DNA of 64,000 nucleotides from Hymenobacter sp. YIM 151500-1 (lineage in GTDB: Bacteria > Bacteroidota > Bacteroidia > Cytophagales > Hymenobacteraceae). Under the pieces are notes generated by a model that ran no database searches, was not told the origin of the DNA, and was given only the letters and a program-made list of their open reading frames with translations. The stretch lies in contig NZ_CP110139.1 in NCBI RefSeq assembly GCF_025979885.1, forward strand, positions 3,363,501-3,427,500, written 5' to 3'. Shown one piece after another: positions 15,479 through 25,126 of the stretch. The position numbers and the translations under genes were made by a program. Each line of letters opens with the position of its first letter. Position 1 is the stretch's first letter.

Positions 15479-16071
15479 CCCTGATACACATACGGCCAGT
15501 CGTGGAACCGCTCGGGCAGGTTCAGGCGCTGGGGGTGGGCGGCCAGGTAGCTGTGGATGCGGCGTAGCTCGGCGGCATCCTGCACGGGCAGCTCATGGAA
15601 GCCTACCTGCCAGAAGTCGGCTTCCGGGGGCAGCTGGCCGCGCAGGTGGCGGCGGGCCTGGGTGGCGGTGCGCTGGTGCAGCAGCTCCACGGCTTTGTAG
15701 AGCGACAGGCCGGAGCCAGCCGGCAGGTGCAGCACGGCGTGCAGGTGGTTGGGCAGCAGCACGAAGCCCGGCACTCGCAGCCCCTGCTCCTCCAGCATCA
15801 GCAGCTCGCCGGCTACCACTTCGGCCAGCTTCTCCTTTTCCAGGTAGGCCGGGCCTACCGTGCGGGCATCCAGCAGGGCATCGAAGGCGGCAAAGAACTG
15901 CTTCTCGGCGCGGCGGTGGGCCTCGGGAGTGTCAGTGGCGGCCTGGGCTGCTGCGCGCTGCTGGTGCAGCTCCCGCCCCGCCCGCCGCGGCACGGAGCCG
16001 GCCAGGCGGAGAGTCAGCAAGATGGTGTCGCCGGGCGGCAGGCCAGCGGAAAAAGCCGGGAGACTGGACAT
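15475..16071 (-). CDS. REP-associated tyrosine transposase (RAYT, Y1/IS200-like; 198 aa)
   Basis: A Y1 HUH transposase-like protein of the RAYT type, which nicks single-stranded REP DNA. The HUH motif is in VLLPNHLHAVLHL (His109 and His111) and a probable catalytic tyrosine is Tyr175 in HSYLAAHPQRL; the closing DWPYVYQG is the usual RAYT ending. The ATG at 16071 gives the MSSLPAF start. No IS200 ends flank it; instead a REP abuts its 3' end and further REPs with the same GTAG-palindrome lie at 11.7, 37.6 and 58.8 kb. It is thus a good candidate for the enzyme acting on these REPs. Confidence 0.85.
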   Translation of the reverse strand: MSSLPAFSAGLPPGDTILLTLRLAGSVPRRAGRELHQQRAAAQAATDTPEAHRRAEKQFFAAFDALLDARTVGPAYLEKEKLAEVVAGELLMLEEQGLRVPGFVLLPNHLHAVLHLPAGSGLSLYKAVELLHQRTATQARRHLRGQLPPEADFWQVGFHELPVQDAAELRRIHSYLAAHPQRLNLPERFHDWPYVYQG

Positions 16072-16153
16072 AGGAAAATCAAGGTAGGAAACCACAGGAA
16101 ACCACAGGAAACCAGCTGAGGCGTGCGGCCAGGAGTGGGGGTGCCTTACACAA

Positions 16154-16187
16154 AAAAGGTCCTTCCTGGTAGCAGGAAGGACCTTTT
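16154..16187 (-). terminator. Strong intrinsic terminator of the T9SS giant gene
   Basis: A perfect 15-bp stem (16154-16168 with 16173-16187, loop GTAG), followed on the minus strand by TTTTTT. It lies 24 bp after the stop at 16211. Confidence 0.9.
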
Positions 16188-16210
16188 GCGCGTGAGTTAT
16201 TAGCTTGATA

Positions 16211-19200
16211 TTACTGCTTAACCAGGCGCTTCACGAACTGCAAGCCATTGGCACCCCGCACCTGGAGCACATAGGTGCCATTTATTAAGGAGTGCACATC
16301 CAGCGGGTGCGTGTCGCCGCCGGCATAGCGGGTTTCCAGCACCAGGCGGCCCACGGCGTCGTGCAGGCTCACCTGGTAGGTGCCGGCCGGTAGCTGCTGC
16401 AAGTCGAGGCTGACGGTGGCCGTGGCCGGGTTGGGGTACACCACCACCGTGGGTGTCTTCGGCGTCGTGTCCTCGAAGCGCACCACCTGCACCGAGGAGT
16501 AGGTGGCGGTGCCGTCGTGGTCTACCTGCCGCAGGCGGTAGTAAACCGTGGAAGCTTGCTGCGCGACGTTCACGTCCAGGTGCTGATAGTCGGTGAAACC
16601 CGCGTGGGTGCCGCGGCCGGCTACGTGGGCAATGGTGGTGAAGTCCTGGCCGTTGGTGCTGCGCTCCACCTCAAACCGGTCGTTGTGCAGCTCCTGGGCC
16701 GTGCGCCAGGTGAGGCGGGCGTTGCGGCCGGCGGCTTTGGCCTCAAACGCCACCAGCGTTACGGGCAGGGGCCGGTTATCGACGGGAATGGTGTAGGTGG
16801 CGGTGTTGTTGCTGCCGGCGCCGCTTTCGTCGGTGGCGGAGTAGGTGAAGACGGCGTTACCCACGAAGCCCGCCACGGGGTCAAAGAACAGGTTGCCGGC
16901 CTGGTTTACCGGAATTACCTGGCCCGGCACTACGGGCGTGGTGCCCAGGTACAGCACTCCGGCTGTCGAGCTAGGCAGGGTTTGCACCGTAAACGAGCCC
17001 ACGGCCGGCCCGGCCGTGACGGTGGCACTCAGCGAAGGCACGGAGGAAGAAGGCGCTACGTTGCTCATGCCCGGCGCCGTCACGTTATTGGCCGTGAGGC
17101 CGATGGTGCAGGTGCCGATGTACAGGTCGTCGAGGCCGAAGTCGTTGCCGCCCCGCACCTTGTTCACGTCCCGAATCTCGATAACGGCGCTGGTGTTGCT
17201 GCCCGAAAACCACAAGTCCGCAATGCGGGTGTAGTTGGTGGTGCCATCCAGCGTGGTTACAGAGGAGGTAGACTTGCCATTAATAACAAAACCCAACTGC
17301 GCCGGACTACCAGGGTTTACGCTGTTGGCAAAAGCCGCGAAGTTGTAATAGGTATTGGGCCGCACAGTTATCGTTTGCTGATACACCACGGATAAATCCT
17401 GGGAGCCGTTCACAATCATGAAATTGTCGCCGGCCCCATTGCGGCCGGTGCCGGCAAAGTCAGGATGGTAGCTGGCGGCGTTGGCGGCTACGGTGTAGGT
17501 GGCTTCCGGCACCAAGCCGTTGCCGGTTTGCGTCACGTAGGTGTAGGTAGAGGTGAAACCCGTGTTGCCGGCCGTGAAGCTGGGATTTTGCAGCAGGTTG
17601 GTACCCGTACCAATGGTGCACACCAGGGCGGCATCGTACACGTTCAGCGCCACGGTGGAGACGTTGGAAAACTCGGGCGAGCTGCCCGGCACCCGCACGC
17701 GGTACGTAAAGGCATCGGGGCCGAGGTAGCCATTGGTGGGAGTGTAGGTGTAGCTGCCGTTGGCGTTTAGCACCAGTGTGCCGTTGGTAGGATTGGTTAC
17801 CACCTGCACCTCAAAGCCACTATTGGCCAGGTTGGCGGGGTTGTTATCGTTGAGAATGACGTTGCCCGACTTGGCACTGTTGCCCGGCACCTCGTTGCTG
17901 TCGTCGCTGGTCACGAAGAAGTTGCCGGCGGTTACCGTCACGCTCAGCGTGGCTTGGTCGGGAGCTGCATTGGTGCCCTGGCTCGTGCCGGCTCCTACGG
18001 TGCTGATCAGAGAGTTGGCCCCCTGCGTGGTGGGGGAGGTGAAGCTGAACGTGAACGTGTTGGTAGTGCCGCTGGCCAGCACCGGCACCGTGCCAAAGTT
18101 GATGGTATTGGTGGCGCTGCTGTACGAGGCTGAGGCGGGCAGGGCGGCCTGCTGGGCGGCACTCATGGTGGCCCCGGTGGGCAGGCGCACGGTTTGCGTC
18201 ACCTGCGCCGCCGACTGGGGTCCGTTGTTGCTGAACGTCACCGTAAACGTACCCGACGACAAGCCCGCGCCCAGCGTGGCCGGCCCCGCTAGCGTGGTGG
18301 TCACGTCGGCCACCGGCCCTACCACCGGGATGGTGTAGGTGGCCGGTTCGTTGGAGGCAATGCCCGCGTTGTTGATGGCGAAGAACGTAAACGTGGCGTT
18401 GCCGGTGAAGATGGGGTCCGGGTCGAAGCTCAGGTCGGCGGCCTCGGCGGCGGTCAGGGTCTGGCCCACGGTTACGGGCACGGCGCCCAGGCCCAGGTAC
18501 AGCACGCCGCTGGCGGCCGAAGGCAGGCTTGCAATCCGGTAGCTGGTCACGGAGCCGCCGGGGTTGGGGTCGGTGCCGGCCAGGGGCTGAATGGCCGTAG
18601 CCCCGTTGGAGCTGGGCATGGCCGGCGAGTTGGTCACGTTGGTAGCCACGGGCGGCAGGGCGCTGGGGCCGGCGCACAGCACCGAGTTGGGCACCACGCG
18701 GGTACTGAAACCCGCCCCGGCCGTGCTGCTGTACTCCAGAACCAGCGTGTTGCCGCCGCCATTTTCGCCGTAGTACACCAGGATGTTGTGCAGGCCCGCC
18801 GAAAGCGTAACCGTGGCGCTTACCGGCCGGGTGCCGTGGGCGCCGCCGTTGTTGATGGTAGCGTTGGCAATGGTGGGGGCCAGGGCCGCGCCGTCCAGCC
18901 AGAGGTAGGAGGCGTCGTCGGAGCTGAGCGTGAAGGTGTAGGCGCCGGCCGTGGCAATGTAGATGCTGCCGCGGTGCCGGCTCGAAAACAGCTCCGGGTC
19001 GGCCGGATTGCCGCCGTTGGGCGTGGCCGGCGGAATGATGTTGCCCCAGCCGTCGGCGGCCGTAGTGGTGCTGCTCACGAAGTTCAGCTGCGGGTCAATC
19101 CGGCTCAGGCCCGACGCCGTGGTCGAGAAAAACGACAGGTTATCGGCAAAGTAGCCGGGGTAGTAGTCGGCCGATAAGCCGCTGGCGGACGGCCCGCCGC

Positions 19201-20170
19201 CGTACGCCGGTCCGCAACCGGGCGGCGGCCCCGCCGCCACCACCGGAATGGTGTAGGTGGCCGTGTTGGCGCTCAGGCTGCCGTTGCTGTCGGTGGCCGA
19301 GTAGGTGAAGGTTACGTTCTGGGTGGTGCTGCCAGCCGGGGTGTAATACAGCTGGCCCGCCTGGGCGGCGCTGATTACCTGGCCCGCCGCTACCAGCGGC
19401 CCGCTGCTGCTGCCCACGCGCAAGGAACCCACCGTGGGCAGGGTCACAACGGTAAACGACGCCACCGTGGCGCCGCTGGGCCCCGCAATGCTGGCACTCA
19501 GCGGACTGATTTGGGCGCCGCTGATGGCCGCCGCCGTGCTGACCGAGGCCGTCGTTACATTGTTGGCAGTTAGCTGGGAGTTGACCCCGGCAGCCACCAG
19601 GGCCATATCGTCGAGGCCGAAGTCGTTGCCGTTGCCATCGAGGTTGAGGTTGCGCAGGCGAATGGTAAGCTGGGTGCCGGCGCCCGTGCTGATGCTCACC
19701 GTGTTCTGCTGCCAGTTGCCGCCGTCGTTGGGGTTGGAGAAGACCGGCCCCACATCCACCCCGTTGGCCGACACCTGAAGCCGGGCCTTGCTGACCGGAA
19801 ACGTGTTCAGCAGCCAGAAGGAAAACTGGTAGGTGCTGTTGGCCTGCAAGCCGGTAACGGTCTGCTCCCACACCGTGAGGGCCGTGGTGGCGGCATTCAC
19901 AATCAGGTAGTTACCGGTTCCATTGCCAAAGGTATGGTCGGGGTAGCTGGCCTGGAAGTTGGCGTTAAAGGCCCTGTTGTCCTTGCCTACTGTGTAGTGG
20001 CCCGCGCCGGGGTCGGTGCCGGGCGGGGCTACGTACTGGTAGGCCGAGGTGAAGTCGGTGTTGCCGGCCTCAAATCCAGGGTTGGCTATCAGGTTCTGCC
20101 CCCAAGCCGAGCCGGCTCCGAGCAACAGAAGTAGAAACAGTCCGATGTGCGAGAGTATGGTTCTTGTCAT
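16211..20170 (-). CDS. Large T9SS-secreted multidomain protein with PA14 domain (1319 aa)
   Basis: Secreted through the type IX system. Order: signal peptide 1-24; a DUF642-like jelly-roll (25-195) opening NLIANPGFEAGN; a cadherin/CshA-like repeat (197-310); PA14 (about 325-495), a sugar-binding fold; a second such repeat (500-620); a DUF11-like domain (620-755); an Ig-like domain (760-850) with DDSNEVPGNSAKSGNVILND; a second DUF642-like domain (860-1035); a third repeat (1037-1130); a FnIII-like region (1135-1235); and the T9SS sorting domain (1240-1319) opening VVVYPNPATATVSLDL. Likely a surface adhesin or glycan-binding protein; no enzyme domain is seen. It is a one-gene unit with a candidate promoter at 20247. 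Confidence 0.88.
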   Translation of the reverse strand: MTRTILSHIGLFLLLLLGAGSAWGQNLIANPGFEAGNTDFTSAYQYVAPPGTDPGAGHYTVGKDNRAFNANFQASYPDHTFGNGTGNYLIVNAATTALTVWEQTVTGLQANSTYQFSFWLLNTFPVSKARLQVSANGVDVGPVFSNPNDGGNWQQNTVSISTGAGTQLTIRLRNLNLDGNGNDFGLDDMALVAAGVNSQLTANNVTTASVSTAAAISGAQISPLSASIAGPSGATVASFTVVTLPTVGSLRVGSSSGPLVAAGQVISAAQAGQLYYTPAGSTTQNVTFTYSATDSNGSLSANTATYTIPVVAAGPPPGCGPAYGGGPSASGLSADYYPGYFADNLSFFSTTASGLSRIDPQLNFVSSTTTAADGWGNIIPPATPNGGNPADPELFSSRHRGSIYIATAGAYTFTLSSDDASYLWLDGAALAPTIANATINNGGAHGTRPVSATVTLSAGLHNILVYYGENGGGNTLVLEYSSTAGAGFSTRVVPNSVLCAGPSALPPVATNVTNSPAMPSSNGATAIQPLAGTDPNPGGSVTSYRIASLPSAASGVLYLGLGAVPVTVGQTLTAAEAADLSFDPDPIFTGNATFTFFAINNAGIASNEPATYTIPVVGPVADVTTTLAGPATLGAGLSSGTFTVTFSNNGPQSAAQVTQTVRLPTGATMSAAQQAALPASASYSSATNTINFGTVPVLASGTTNTFTFSFTSPTTQGANSLISTVGAGTSQGTNAAPDQATLSVTVTAGNFFVTSDDSNEVPGNSAKSGNVILNDNNPANLANSGFEVQVVTNPTNGTLVLNANGSYTYTPTNGYLGPDAFTYRVRVPGSSPEFSNVSTVALNVYDAALVCTIGTGTNLLQNPSFTAGNTGFTSTYTYVTQTGNGLVPEATYTVAANAASYHPDFAGTGRNGAGDNFMIVNGSQDLSVVYQQTITVRPNTYYNFAAFANSVNPGSPAQLGFVINGKSTSSVTTLDGTTNYTRIADLWFSGSNTSAVIEIRDVNKVRGGNDFGLDDLYIGTCTIGLTANNVTAPGMSNVAPSSSVPSLSATVTAGPAVGSFTVQTLPSSTAGVLYLGTTPVVPGQVIPVNQAGNLFFDPVAGFVGNAVFTYSATDESGAGSNNTATYTIPVDNRPLPVTLVAFEAKAAGRNARLTWRTAQELHNDRFEVERSTNGQDFTTIAHVAGRGTHAGFTDYQHLDVNVAQQASTVYYRLRQVDHDGTATYSSVQVVRFEDTTPKTPTVVVYPNPATATVSLDLQQLPAGTYQVSLHDAVGRLVLETRYAGGDTHPLDVHSLINGTYVLQVRGANGLQFVKRLVKQ

Positions 20171-20246
20171 AGATGCCTGCCAAAATGGGGTATGCGAGAC
20201 AATGGGTTTACCTGATTAATCAATATACTACTATGTACCGATGCGG

Positions 20247-20254
20247 CAAAGTTA
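20247..20254 (-). promoter_or_regulatory. Candidate -7 element for the 1319-aa gene
   Basis: TAACTTTG on the minus strand matches TAnnTTTG exactly, 77 bp before the start at 20170. The surrounding sequence is AT-rich. No clear -33 TTTG at the standard spacing. Confidence 0.5.
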
Positions 20255-20504
20255 TCAAAACATTTTTATATGCTATGCAGCTTGAGTACCATTCCGAAAT
20301 CCTATGGCAGCAAGGCTGGCGACTATGGCGCATTGTTTCTCTCCTTCCTGTACCGGCAAAAGAGCCCTACACCACACGGCTATGCAGCACCCTCTGCGCC
20401 TCTTGCGGCCAACCACCAGCTACCAAGCCGGCCAGCCGCTGGCGCGTATCGGGGGAGAGGCAGCCGAGCAGATGCCCAGCGGCCAGGTAGGCCCATAAAC
20501 GACC

Positions 20505-20545
20505 AGAAGCCAAGCTAGTGGAACCTACCCACCAGCTTGGCTTCT
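20505..20545. terminator. Hairpin downstream of the glycosidase gene
   Basis: AGAAGCCAAGCT (20505-20516) pairs with AGCTTGGCTTCT (20534-20545). It lies 37 bp past the stop at 20582. The U-tract is weak on both strands. Confidence 0.65.
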
Positions 20546-20581
20546 ATTAAGTCAGAGCGCTTCTAGGCGGCGCTTAGTGCT

Positions 20582-22699
20582 CTACTCAACCTTAAGAGTA
20601 AAGGACTGCTTCCGGCCATCGACAGTGGCCTGTATATAGTACATGCCGGGCGCAAACGTGCTGGGTAGGTGAAAGTCCGTTTTGCCGTCTTTCAGCGGTA
20701 CGGTGAGCAAGCTCACGAGTGTGCCCTGCTGGTTATGCACATACACCGTGGTACGCTGCGTTTTATGCGCCTCAAACAATAAGGTAGCGTCGCCGTGGTT
20801 GGGATTGGGGTAGGCCAGCAGGCTGGCATCGGTTTGCGGGTCGTTGCTGCTGGCAAAAGCCGCGCTGGTTCGGGCCGCCGTCGTGCTCACCGCTTCCAGC
20901 TTCCATTGCTGGTTGGCCGCATTGTAGTTGGTCCACTGCTGTACCTTCACACCGTTAGCCGAGGCACCGGTGCCGCCGGCTACATCCAGCACTTTGCCGC
21001 TAGCCACGTTCGTGAGCCTGTAGTAGCCATCGGAAGAGGCTTCAATCTTCCAGCGCTGGGCATTGCTGCCGGTATCATTCCACTGCTGCACCTTAGCACC
21101 ATCGGCCTTGCTGCCGCCGTTCACGTCCAGCACCTTGCCCGAGTGGCGGGCCATCAGCTTGTAGGTGCCATTGCCTTGAGCCGAGATAATCCACTGCTGG
21201 TTGGCGCCTCCAACGTACTCCCACTGGTGCACCTGCGCCCCGGCGGCCGTCGAAACTTCGCTCACGTCTAGCACTTTACCCGAGTGGCGGGCCGTCAGCT
21301 TGTAGGTGCCGCTGAAGGTGGTCGTCGTGGGTGGTGGGGTCACCGGGCCCGACGTCAGCTTCACAATCATGATTCTGTCGGACACGGCCAACGACAGCGC
21401 GCTGTTGCTGATGGCTACGGCGGCGTTGCTCAGGTCGGCGTTGTTGTTGAGTTCGTACTTGGTAGCGGCCGTAATGGAGCTGGGTACGGTCAGCGTCACG
21501 GCTTGGGCAGCGGGGTAGAGGTTCACGTTGGCGTTTACGTCCCAGCTAGGTACCTCCAGCCAGAGCATGAGGTAAAAGTCACCATTGCGCTTCTGAAACA
21601 GCATTTGCCGCACGTTGCTGGTGCTGCCGCTGAGCGTGTAGTTGAGCGAGGCAGGCGTGAAAGCCGCGCCTTTGTCGGATAGCACTGCAATCAGGTTTTT
21701 TACAGCCCGGAACGCAGGCTTCGGCGTCAAGTCCTTGCGCAGTAGCCCAAATGCTTTTTCCTTGTCGCCATCCGTGCCTTGGTTAAGAAGTTCATACTTG
21801 TAAGAGCGTGCAATGCCCCTGCGGAAGAACTCAGCGTACATCCGAGCGGTGTATTTGCCTTCTGCTTCTTCCGACAGGCCTTCTTCGCCTACGTCGTTGT
21901 GGTAGCCGCACTCCGTAGCCTGCACGCGCTTAGCACCGGGCATTTGCTTGCCCACCAGATACGTGAGGTTCCAATCGAGGCTGCCATAGCCTTTGTCGCC
22001 CCAGCCGCCCGTGCCCGGCCAGCGGTCCGACTGATACGGATGGATATTGGCGTAATCAATCCAGGTTTCCAGGTTGCCCACGCTGTTGAAAGCTCCTTCG
22101 CTGGTTAGCGAAGGACCAATCAGCGGCAGGTCTCTCAGCACCGCATCAGCTTTGGCTGTAGTGTAGGTATCCTTCGTGTAGTTCTGAATTTTTGTTACCC
22201 AGTTGCTTTCGCCGCTGCCGTGCGAAATGTCGTACTCATTAGGTGCTTCAAGCGAGGCAATGGCCGCCGTCGTTATGCCGCCCTTCACGTCACTTAGCTC
22301 GGTGCCAATCTGGCCCAGGTCCAGAGGCTGGGGCCAGTTACCGGCGTAGCGTCGGCCTAGCAGCACGTTCGTGCGAATACCGTAGGTGGCATATAGCTCG
22401 TTGTACTTGCCGTAGTTGCTGGTGCCCGAGCCGTCGCGGATGTAGCGGATGCCTGACTCCACGAGCAGGGTCTTCAGGGCTGTATAGTTGCTGTATGTGC
22501 CATACTGCCAGTGGGTATTTATGCCGATGGACTCCACAAAGGAATCGGCGGACTTAGCCGCTATTTGAGCCTGAGCTTGGCCGCCAATAGCCAGGGCCAG
22601 CAGCATAGCTGCTTGCAGCCGCGGGCGTAACCAGCGGCGCGAAGCGGCCCACTTGGAAATGCAGCCGGTGGATGCAGGGTAAGGAAGGAGTTTGGTCAT
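20582..22699 (-). CDS. T9SS-secreted clan GH-A-like glycosidase with ricin-type lectin (705 aa)
   Basis: A secreted glycan-degrading enzyme candidate. The N-terminus has a long signal peptide (1-44). The catalytic part (about 45-330) is a TIM-barrel of the clan GH-A kind: a probable acid/base Glu in SLEAPNEYD and a probable nucleophile Glu in VQATECGYH. A beta-sandwich follows (to about 455), then a ricin-type beta-trefoil (470-605) with three repeats of the type YKLTARHSGKVLDV and QQW. A T9SS sorting domain (about 630-705) begins LLAYPNPNHGDATL. The precise GH family and substrate cannot be assigned by eye. It is a single-gene unit next to the 1319-aa gene; both are surface-secreted. Confidence 0.85.
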   Translation of the reverse strand: MTKLLPYPASTGCISKWAASRRWLRPRLQAAMLLALAIGGQAQAQIAAKSADSFVESIGINTHWQYGTYSNYTALKTLLVESGIRYIRDGSGTSNYGKYNELYATYGIRTNVLLGRRYAGNWPQPLDLGQIGTELSDVKGGITTAAIASLEAPNEYDISHGSGESNWVTKIQNYTKDTYTTAKADAVLRDLPLIGPSLTSEGAFNSVGNLETWIDYANIHPYQSDRWPGTGGWGDKGYGSLDWNLTYLVGKQMPGAKRVQATECGYHNDVGEEGLSEEAEGKYTARMYAEFFRRGIARSYKYELLNQGTDGDKEKAFGLLRKDLTPKPAFRAVKNLIAVLSDKGAAFTPASLNYTLSGSTSNVRQMLFQKRNGDFYLMLWLEVPSWDVNANVNLYPAAQAVTLTVPSSITAATKYELNNNADLSNAAVAISNSALSLAVSDRIMIVKLTSGPVTPPPTTTTFSGTYKLTARHSGKVLDVSEVSTAAGAQVHQWEYVGGANQQWIISAQGNGTYKLMARHSGKVLDVNGGSKADGAKVQQWNDTGSNAQRWKIEASSDGYYRLTNVASGKVLDVAGGTGASANGVKVQQWTNYNAANQQWKLEAVSTTAARTSAAFASSNDPQTDASLLAYPNPNHGDATLLFEAHKTQRTTVYVHNQQGTLVSLLTVPLKDGKTDFHLPSTFAPGMYYIQATVDGRKQSFTLKVE

Positions 22700-22968
22700 G
22701 CGCTAAGAGCTGTTAAAGTGGAAAGGAAGGAGTTTGGTGGAAGAAGTGTCAGATTGCCTGTTCCTAAAGGAAAGTCAAACCTTACCGGTATTTTTCTATT
22801 TCTATTCCACCTGCAAAGAATCGAGGACGAACGGTACCAAAACCTGGACCACGGGTAGGATTCCCGCTCCAGAATCCTTGTATCTATGGGTGGCTGGAAG
22901 AACCTGGGAATACGCTTTTCCGAGCAGGCTCCTCGGCTGTACCTACCTGCTGCTGCTGCCACACCCTT

Positions 22969-25086
22969 ATGCGCATCTTTTTACTTGCACTTCTGAGCGG
23001 GCTTGGGCTCGGCTTGCCGATGGCGGCGCAGGTTACTTCCCCTGCCCAACTCGATAGCCTGCGGCAAACGCTTAACTTCACACACAGCGATACTGCGCGC
23101 GTGCGGGTGCTCCTTCAACTCAGTAGAGCTTATTCGGAAACGGACTCGGCACAAGCATGGGCTTTTGCGCAGCAGTCCCAGGCTCTAGTCCGGCAGCACC
23201 AACTCACGCTGCTGCTACCCGGAGTTTTGAGTAGCCTGGGGCACGTGCTGTACAAACAGAACCGGCTGCCCCAAGCGCTCCGCTACTACCACCAAGCCCG
23301 ACGCCTGAGCCAGCAATTGGGCCTACTTGGGCCGTTGGCTTCGAGTTACCGCAGCATTGCCCAAATCCAAGGCAAGCAAAACCGGGCGTTGGCGGCATTA
23401 CAGTCATACCGGGCGGCGCTGGCCGTATACCGCCGAGTTGGCGACACGCTGGGCATGGCTAAAACGCATAGTGACATAGGCGTCGAATATGAGCGGCAAG
23501 GGGACTACGTGCGGGGCTTGCAGGCCTATCTGACGGCTTTGCGCCTAACTGAGCAGCACGATAACAAAGGCTATGTACGCGTCCGTATTCGCTTGCTACT
23601 TAACATCAGTGCCCTGCATAGTAGGCAGCAGAATACCCAGCAGGATTTGTACTACCTGCAGCAGGCTCACCGTCTCTTACATCGGTATCCCGATCCTCTT
23701 ACGGAGGTGAATGTGCTGACTGATTTGGGGTTGCACCATATTGATGCCAAACGCGACTCGGTGGCGAGGCCCTACTTACTGGCTGCCGAGCGGCTGTGGC
23801 AGCAGTACGGCGGGCAGGCGCCGCGCCGTGAGCCGGCCGATATTTACTTGGGCCTGGGCACGCTTGCGTTGCGACGCCACGCTTACCGCCAAGCTCATGC
23901 CTACTTAAGCCGCGCCGCCGCCTACTACCAACGGATAAACTACAACCTGGAATATCTGGATGTGCTGCACAGTATAGCGGAGGTATACTGGCAGCAACGG
24001 CGCTACGGGGCGGCTACCGCTGTCGTTCGTCAGGCTTTGGCATTGGGCCAGCAGGCGGGCTATGCCAACAGTGTGGCCGATAGTTATAAGCTGCTAGCTG
24101 ACATCAGCGTTACGGCCGGCGACTCAGCGGGCGCGCTTCGTTACCAAACCCGCTACCTGAGCCTGCACGACAGCCTATTCAACCAAGAGAAAGCCCAGCA
24201 GCTGGCTGCGTTGAACACGAGCTACGAAATGCAGAAAAAAGAGGCTCGTATCACGTGGCTCCAGCGCAGCATGGCCCTGCAGCAGCACGCACGCAACTTG
24301 TTGCTTGGCGGCTTGGCCGTTGTGGCCGTGCTGGGCGGCGCAGTGTACTGGCGTTATCGCCGTGAGCACCGCGCCCGCCGCCAACTGCAAGCCAAGGAGC
24401 AGGAGCTAGAGCAGACCCAGCAGCGCCTGCGCCAGTCGCTAGCCGAAAAGGAAGTGCTGCTGAAAGAAGTGCACCACCGCGTCAAGAATAACCTGCAAAT
24501 CATTGCCAGCCGCCTGGCTTTGCAAGCGCTGGAACAGCCGGGCAACTTCGCTGTGGTCGCTGCCTTGCGCGACAGTCAAAGTTGGGTAAAGACCATTGCG
24601 CTGATTCACGAAATGCTCTACCAGTCCGACGACCTGGCCTCGGTGGAGTGCGCGCCGTTTCTGCAGCGGCTTGTGGCGCAGCTCAGCCGGGCGTTTGCCG
24701 GCGCTGGCAGCGCCGGCGCTGTAGCTTGTGAGGTGCAGGCGGCCAGCATTCGGCTGAGCACCGCCACCGCCATACCCCTGGGGTTGATTGTCAGTGAGTT
24801 GCTTTCCAATAGCTACAAGCACGCGTTCCAGAATACAAATGCCGGCCGTGTGTCCATTCGGCTTGACACGGATGAAGTGCGCGGTGACTACAGCCTATCA
24901 GTCCGTGATAACGGCGTCGGTTTGCCCCTGAATTTTTCGCTTGAAGAAACGAATTCTTTGGGCTTGAGCCTGGTACGGGACCTGGCCCGCCAGCTGGAGG
25001 GTTCTTTCGCGGTAGAACGGTTAACGGTCGGCACGAAATTCTGCATTTCTTTTCGGGAAGTGACCGAGCTTCCCCAAGCCGCTTAA
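22969..25086 (+). CDS. TPR-containing sensor histidine kinase, HisKA_2 type (705 aa)
   Basis: Signal peptide (1-20), then TPR-like helical repeats in the periplasm (about 30-400), one membrane segment (about 443-460, LLLGGLAVVAVLGGAVYW), a coiled coil (465-495) and the kinase domain. The phospho-acceptor block is EVHHRVKNNLQIIASRL (about residues 500-515), which is the HisKA_2/HWE-like type; the ATPase N-box is LIVSELLSNSYKHAF and the G-box DNGVGLPLNF. There is no separate ligand domain; the TPRs are the likely sensor. The LytTR regulator begins 41 bp downstream and is its obvious partner. Confidence 0.9.
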   Translation: MRIFLLALLSGLGLGLPMAAQVTSPAQLDSLRQTLNFTHSDTARVRVLLQLSRAYSETDSAQAWAFAQQSQALVRQHQLTLLLPGVLSSLGHVLYKQNRLPQALRYYHQARRLSQQLGLLGPLASSYRSIAQIQGKQNRALAALQSYRAALAVYRRVGDTLGMAKTHSDIGVEYERQGDYVRGLQAYLTALRLTEQHDNKGYVRVRIRLLLNISALHSRQQNTQQDLYYLQQAHRLLHRYPDPLTEVNVLTDLGLHHIDAKRDSVARPYLLAAERLWQQYGGQAPRREPADIYLGLGTLALRRHAYRQAHAYLSRAAAYYQRINYNLEYLDVLHSIAEVYWQQRRYGAATAVVRQALALGQQAGYANSVADSYKLLADISVTAGDSAGALRYQTRYLSLHDSLFNQEKAQQLAALNTSYEMQKKEARITWLQRSMALQQHARNLLLGGLAVVAVLGGAVYWRYRREHRARRQLQAKEQELEQTQQRLRQSLAEKEVLLKEVHHRVKNNLQIIASRLALQALEQPGNFAVVAALRDSQSWVKTIALIHEMLYQSDDLASVECAPFLQRLVAQLSRAFAGAGSAGAVACEVQAASIRLSTATAIPLGLIVSELLSNSYKHAFQNTNAGRVSIRLDTDEVRGDYSLSVRDNGVGLPLNFSLEETNSLGLSLVRDLARQLEGSFAVERLTVGTKFCISFREVTELPQAA

Positions 25087-25126
25087 CGCTGTCCTTAGTA
25101 GTGCGTCGCTCTTTTTTTACAGTCGT

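Larger units (their letters stand above)
20171..20581. other. 411-bp intergenic region, promoter and terminator only
   Basis: AT-rich promoter region at 20171-20290, then a GC-rich stretch without a convincing start codon, then the terminator at 20505. On the minus strand 20375-20510 one frame reads as an Ala/Leu-rich peptide ending LHSRVV; it has no start and may be the tail of a lost gene or chance. Confidence 0.5.

Noticed and set aside
15475-16071. RAYT gene considered as a full IS200/IS605 insertion sequence
   Set aside because: No IS-type left and right ends or TnpB; the flanks are single REPs, fitting a domesticated RAYT.
20375-20510. A start-less Ala/Leu-rich minus-strand frame ending LHSRVV
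   Set aside because: No start codon, no recognised family, interrupted by the terminator hairpin; chance coding look is likely at this GC content.
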